Positions 41,353 to 44,574 of a DNA stretch of 44,574 nucleotides are shown one piece after another; within the stretch, counting starts at the first letter, position 1; each line of letters opens with the position of its first letter. The notes beneath the pieces were generated by a model. It had not been told where the DNA came from and searched no databases. It saw only the letters and a program-made list of their open reading frames with translations. Source of the stretch: Alloprevotella rava (lineage in GTDB: Bacteria; Bacteroidota; Bacteroidia; Bacteroidales; Bacteroidaceae); NCBI RefSeq assembly GCF_014195585.1, contig NZ_JACICA010000014.1:1-44574 (forward strand), given 5' to 3'. The position numbers and the translations under genes are program-made.

Positions 41353-43101
41353 ATGGTAATTTTTGATTTTGAAGATAATGCTTCTATCGGAACTGTTTTT
41401 AGCGTTGACACAGCAACGCTTATCGTAAAAGTTGAAGAACTTGATAAGTTAAGAAAGTTACAGGTTAATCATTTGGTTGCAATCAAAAGCTCAAAAGCTG
41501 GACAATATTTAATTGGAATTATAAATCGTATAACTCGTAAGGCTACTGATGACGAGCAACCAGTAGGTGAAGATTTAGGATTGAATAATTTTCTTTTTAC
41601 AGAAAATATTCTGAAAGTGAACTTAATTGGGACATTGTTAAATAAGCACGGAGAAAAAGAGAATGTGTTTAAAAGAACGCTTGATACTGTTCCAGAAATA
41701 GAGGCCAAATGCTTCCCTATAGACGGAGAAAACATTACAAGGTTTATGCAAACTATTTCCACGAAAGAGAAATATCAAATACCTCTTTCTATTGGGAAAT
41801 ATTCTATAGATGAAAATGCAGAAGCATTTTTGGATGGAGATAAACTATTCCAACGGCACGCAGTTATTGTAGGAAGTACTGGTTCGGGGAAATCGTGGTG
41901 TGTTGCCAAAATTATTGAACAGATTGCTAAATTACCAATGGCAAATTCTATTTTGTTTGACATACACGGAGAATATAGTGGAGAGAATTTTAAGGCAGAC
42001 GGAATACAGCATTTCAGAATTGCCAATCCTTCTGATTTAGGAAAAAAAGGTAATCTTACAAACGGCGTTTTGATGTTGCCTTATTGGTTATTGACTTACG
42101 AAGAGATGTTAGCAATGTTGCTTGACCGTAGTGATAGCAATGCCCCCAATCAAGCAATGCTATTTTCTAAAACCGTATTTACAGAAAAACAAAAATATCT
42201 TGATGAAGTGAAAGATACTATTTTCAAAGATAGTATTACTATTGATAGCCCTATCCCTTATAAATTAGAAAAGGTGCTTCAAGAATTAAAACGCCTTGAC
42301 GAAGAAATGGTTCCTGGAGCTGCAGGAAAAGAAAAGCAAGGTCCATTCTTTGGAAAGTTGACAAGATTTATTCAACGACTTGAAGCAAAAAAAGACGATA
42401 AACGTATTGGGTTTCTTTTCCAAGTTTCAGATGATGAATTACAGTTAAATTGGTTAAATGATCTTTGTAGTGCTTTAATGCATGGTTCAGAACTTAATGG
42501 TAAAAAAGCAGGCGTTAAAATTATTGATTTCTCGGAGGTTCCATCAGATGTTTTGCCATTAGTAATTGGATTGGTTGCAAGAATTATTTTCACCGTTCAA
42601 CAATGGACAACAAAAGAAAATCAACATCCAATTTGTCTGCTTTGTGATGAAGCTCATTTATATATTCCTGAAAGAACCAGTCAAGATGCTGCTTCTGAAT
42701 TAAGTTTGAAAAGTTTTGAAAGAATTGCAAAAGAAGGAAGAAAATATGGCGTTAGTCTAGTAGTAATAAGTCAAAGACCAGCAGAGGTTAATAGAACAGT
42801 TTTAAGTCAATGCAACAACTTTATCTCATTACGGCTTTCTAATGCAGAAGATCAAACCGTAATTAAAAGACTTTTACCCGATAATCTTGCCGGTCTAACA
42901 GAAGTTCTTCCAATCTTAGATATTGGAGAAGCATTGGTAGTAGGAGATGCTTCTTTGTTACCGACAAGGATTTTAATCTCAGAACCAATAATTAAGCCTG
43001 ACAGTGCAACTATAAAATTTTGGAAAGAATGGAGTAATAGGTGTGCTCAACAAGATATTGCAAATGCAGTAATTGGACTTCGCAAACAATCCAAGTTCTA
43101 A
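41353..43101 (+). CDS. herA: HerA-like FtsK/DUF87 ATPase of the SIR2-HerA pair
   Basis: The product is 582 residues from the ATG at 41353, six bases after the SIR2 stop and preceded by AGGAAAT; an earlier ATG at 41311 lies inside the SIR2 gene. It has an N-terminal HAS-barrel (about 1-100), Walker A GSTGSGKS (174-181), Walker B ICLLCDEAH with D432 and E433, and late motifs SQRPAEVNRTVLSQCNNFISLRL and GDASLLPTR, giving the HerA hexameric translocase. It forms rings that bind and control the SIR2 effector in studied systems. All motor motifs are intact. Confidence 0.93.
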   Translation: MVIFDFEDNASIGTVFSVDTATLIVKVEELDKLRKLQVNHLVAIKSSKAGQYLIGIINRITRKATDDEQPVGEDLGLNNFLFTENILKVNLIGTLLNKHGEKENVFKRTLDTVPEIEAKCFPIDGENITRFMQTISTKEKYQIPLSIGKYSIDENAEAFLDGDKLFQRHAVIVGSTGSGKSWCVAKIIEQIAKLPMANSILFDIHGEYSGENFKADGIQHFRIANPSDLGKKGNLTNGVLMLPYWLLTYEEMLAMLLDRSDSNAPNQAMLFSKTVFTEKQKYLDEVKDTIFKDSITIDSPIPYKLEKVLQELKRLDEEMVPGAAGKEKQGPFFGKLTRFIQRLEAKKDDKRIGFLFQVSDDELQLNWLNDLCSALMHGSELNGKKAGVKIIDFSEVPSDVLPLVIGLVARIIFTVQQWTTKENQHPICLLCDEAHLYIPERTSQDAASELSLKSFERIAKEGRKYGVSLVVISQRPAEVNRTVLSQCNNFISLRLSNAEDQTVIKRLLPDNLAGLTEVLPILDIGEALVVGDASLLPTRILISEPIIKPDSATIKFWKEWSNRCAQQDIANAVIGLRKQSKF

Positions 43102-43196
43102 TATAAAAATCATATTGCATTTAGAGGTTTACTGATGTTATTTTTTTTGTTATCAACCCCCATACAATTGAAGGATTCACAAGAAAATAAAAAACA

Positions 43197-44066
43197 ATGG
43201 ATAAGAATAGTATATTACAATATAAATCAACTTTTGACGGCATTGTTCGGCATATAGAAAGTGATGATGCCAAAGATCAAATCGAGGTTTGGTTTGCACG
43301 AGAACTGCAAACGATATTGGGCTATGCTCGCTGGGAGAATTTTCTCGTTGCCATACATCGGGCAGTCGCCTCGTGCAAGTCGCAGGACATCAATGTAGAT
43401 GACCATTTTCGTGAAGTCACGAAAATGGTAGATTTGGGTAGTGGTGCCAAGCGTGAAGTTTCTGATTTTATGCTTACTCGTTACGCTTGTTATCTCATTG
43501 CTCAAAACGGTGATCCAAAGAAAGAAGAGATTGCCTTTGCCCAAAGTTATTTTGCTGTTCAAACACGGAAGGCTGAGCTGATAGAAGAGCGACTAAACTT
43601 GCTTTCTCGCTTGGAAACACGGGACAAATTGAGAGCAGCAGAAAAACAATTGTCGCAAAATATATATGAACGCGGTGTGGACGATAAAGGTTTTGGACGA
43701 ATACGCTCTAAAGGTGACACGGCTCTTTTCGGAGGGCACACTACGGAAGATATGAAAAAACGGTTGGGCGTGAAATCCAATAGACCGCTGGCAGACTTTC
43801 TGCCCACTCTTACCATTGCTGCTAAAAATCTCGCCACGGAAATGACCAATTACAATGTAGAAAACAAAGACCTTTACGGAGAACCGTCCATCACTCGAGA
43901 GCATATTCAAAACAATCAAAGTGTGCGTGCCATGTTGGGAAACCGTGGTATCAAACCAGAAGAATTGCCTGCTGCAGAAGATATAAAGAAGTTGGAACGC
44001 AAGGTTACTCGAGATGAGAAGAAAATAGAACAAGCTTCGCAAAAACTTCCGAAGAACAAGAAATAA
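43197..44066 (+). CDS. dinD: DNA damage-inducible protein D (DinD)
   Basis: This 289-residue protein has the DinD pattern: FDGIVRHIESDDAKDQIEVWFARELQTILGYARWENFLVAIHRAV, then VTKMVDLGSGAKREVSDFMLTRYACYLIAQNGDPKKEEIAFAQSYFAVQTRKAELIEERL, a BRO/KilA-like N-terminal domain, and RSKGDTALFGGHTTEDMKKRLGV with KNLATEMTNYNV in the C-terminal half. In E. coli DinD is SOS-induced and inhibits RecA. It often lies beside defence genes in Bacteroidetes. No LexA box could be recognised in the 95 bases upstream. A lysine-rich coiled C-terminus ends the protein. Confidence 0.93.
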   Translation: MDKNSILQYKSTFDGIVRHIESDDAKDQIEVWFARELQTILGYARWENFLVAIHRAVASCKSQDINVDDHFREVTKMVDLGSGAKREVSDFMLTRYACYLIAQNGDPKKEEIAFAQSYFAVQTRKAELIEERLNLLSRLETRDKLRAAEKQLSQNIYERGVDDKGFGRIRSKGDTALFGGHTTEDMKKRLGVKSNRPLADFLPTLTIAAKNLATEMTNYNVENKDLYGEPSITREHIQNNQSVRAMLGNRGIKPEELPAAEDIKKLERKVTRDEKKIEQASQKLPKNKK

Positions 44067-44073
44067 AAACGAT

Positions 44074-44496
44074 ATGAATGAATTTATAACAGCATTGTGT
44101 AGTAATGCAAGAAATGAACGAATCCCCGAAGAATACGACTTCTTCGGCTGCTTGATAGGTGAATGGAACATCGTGTGGAATGACCATTTGGAAGATGTCA
44201 AGCCACGAAGAGTAAAAGGCGAATGGATATTCTCCCGAGTATTGGACGGTACGGCAGTTCAAGACCTCTTTATCGTTCCCTCTCGCGAGGAACGCCTGAT
44301 AGATAAACAACCCGATGCCGAATACGGAACGACACTTCGCATTTTTAATCCCGAGACGATGGTGTGGGGTATATTCTACGGTTGTATGGGCGAGGCTATC
44401 CGACTGACAGCCCGAAAGGTCGGCGAAGAAATTATCCTAACCGAAGATACGACAGAAAAAATGAGGTATGTATTCTCTGACCCCAATTCGGTTTAA
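44074..44496 (+). CDS. DUF1579-like small beta-barrel protein, apparently truncated
   Basis: This 140-residue protein reads EEYDFFGCLIGEWNIVWNDHLEDVKPRRVKGEWIFSRVLDGTAVQDLFIVPSREERL...GTTLRIFNPETMVWGIFYGCMGEAIRLTARK. A Gly-Glu-Trp start and alternating strands resemble lipocalin-like proteins (DUF1579 type). Homologues I recall run on for another 20-40 residues after KMRYVFSD, where here SDPNSV and TAA come early, so the C-terminal strands may have been lost at an element boundary. Function is unknown. It follows dinD by 7 bases. The final 78 bases of the window show nothing. Confidence 0.55.
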   Translation: MNEFITALCSNARNERIPEEYDFFGCLIGEWNIVWNDHLEDVKPRRVKGEWIFSRVLDGTAVQDLFIVPSREERLIDKQPDAEYGTTLRIFNPETMVWGIFYGCMGEAIRLTARKVGEEIILTEDTTEKMRYVFSDPNSV

Positions 44497-44574
44497 GGTC
44501 CCCTCCTTTTTACTCAGATTATAGTCCACAACGATTCTTTCGACCTTGTTTTAGGCCGAAGATTTATTGTTTCA

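Overview
The window looks like chromosome from a member of the Bacteroidales, most likely a Prevotellaceae-like host-associated species. The reasons are a DUF4923 lipoprotein, a single-chain glycyl-tRNA synthetase, a PorT-like type IX secretion protein, IntDOT/RteC/MobA/DUF3408-type conjugative-element genes, an almost complete lack of Shine-Dalgarno sites, and several promoters of the Bacteroidetes form TTTG-N19/20-TAnnTTTG. The genus assignment is inference only. The window opens inside the 3' end of a 5S rRNA, so an rRNA operon lies immediately to the left.

Layout. (1) 1-1050: 5S rRNA end and a DUF4923 lipoprotein. (2) 1050-4075: an AT-rich islet holding a strongly folded non-coding segment, a protein of 36-residue repeats, a GmrSD-like DUF262/DUF1524 protein and a UPF0114 membrane protein. 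(3) 4190-16160: mainly housekeeping DNA: groES-groEL, a DUF438/hemerythrin/PAS protein, tsaE, a GH20 hexosaminidase with an LRR front end, an FKBP lipoprotein, glycyl-tRNA synthetase, a histidine-phosphatase-fold protein that has lost both catalytic histidines, and a PagL-like lipid A deacylase. (4) 16363-22279: a tightly coupled three-gene operon, DUF6361 - phospholipase-D-like - helicase, which is the best candidate here for an undescribed defence-type system. (5) 22357-27741: porT-like gene, 2[4Fe-4S] ferredoxin, and a five-gene VTC/DUF4956/DUF2490/secreted protein/Cthe_2159-like surface cluster.

(6) 28024-44496: accessory DNA. A Fic protein with a degenerate active site is followed by the ruins of one or more conjugative elements: a frameshifted DUF4099-type remnant, a 5'-truncated integrase, an intact integrase, a second integrase cut by one in-frame amber codon, a frameshifted RteC-like regulator, mobA without mobB, a hairpin-rich oriT candidate and DUF3408. 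Between and after these sit cargo genes: an AbiEi/AbiEii toxin-antitoxin pair with a clear promoter and operator palindrome, an AraC regulator with a MATE pump, a SIR2-HerA defence pair, dinD, and a small beta-barrel-like protein that seems to lack its C-terminal part.

Two copies of a palindromic intergenic repeat (around 6338 and 16222) flank the housekeeping block. No CRISPR array, tRNA gene or intact IS element was recognised. All family assignments come from reading the sequences; no database search was possible.
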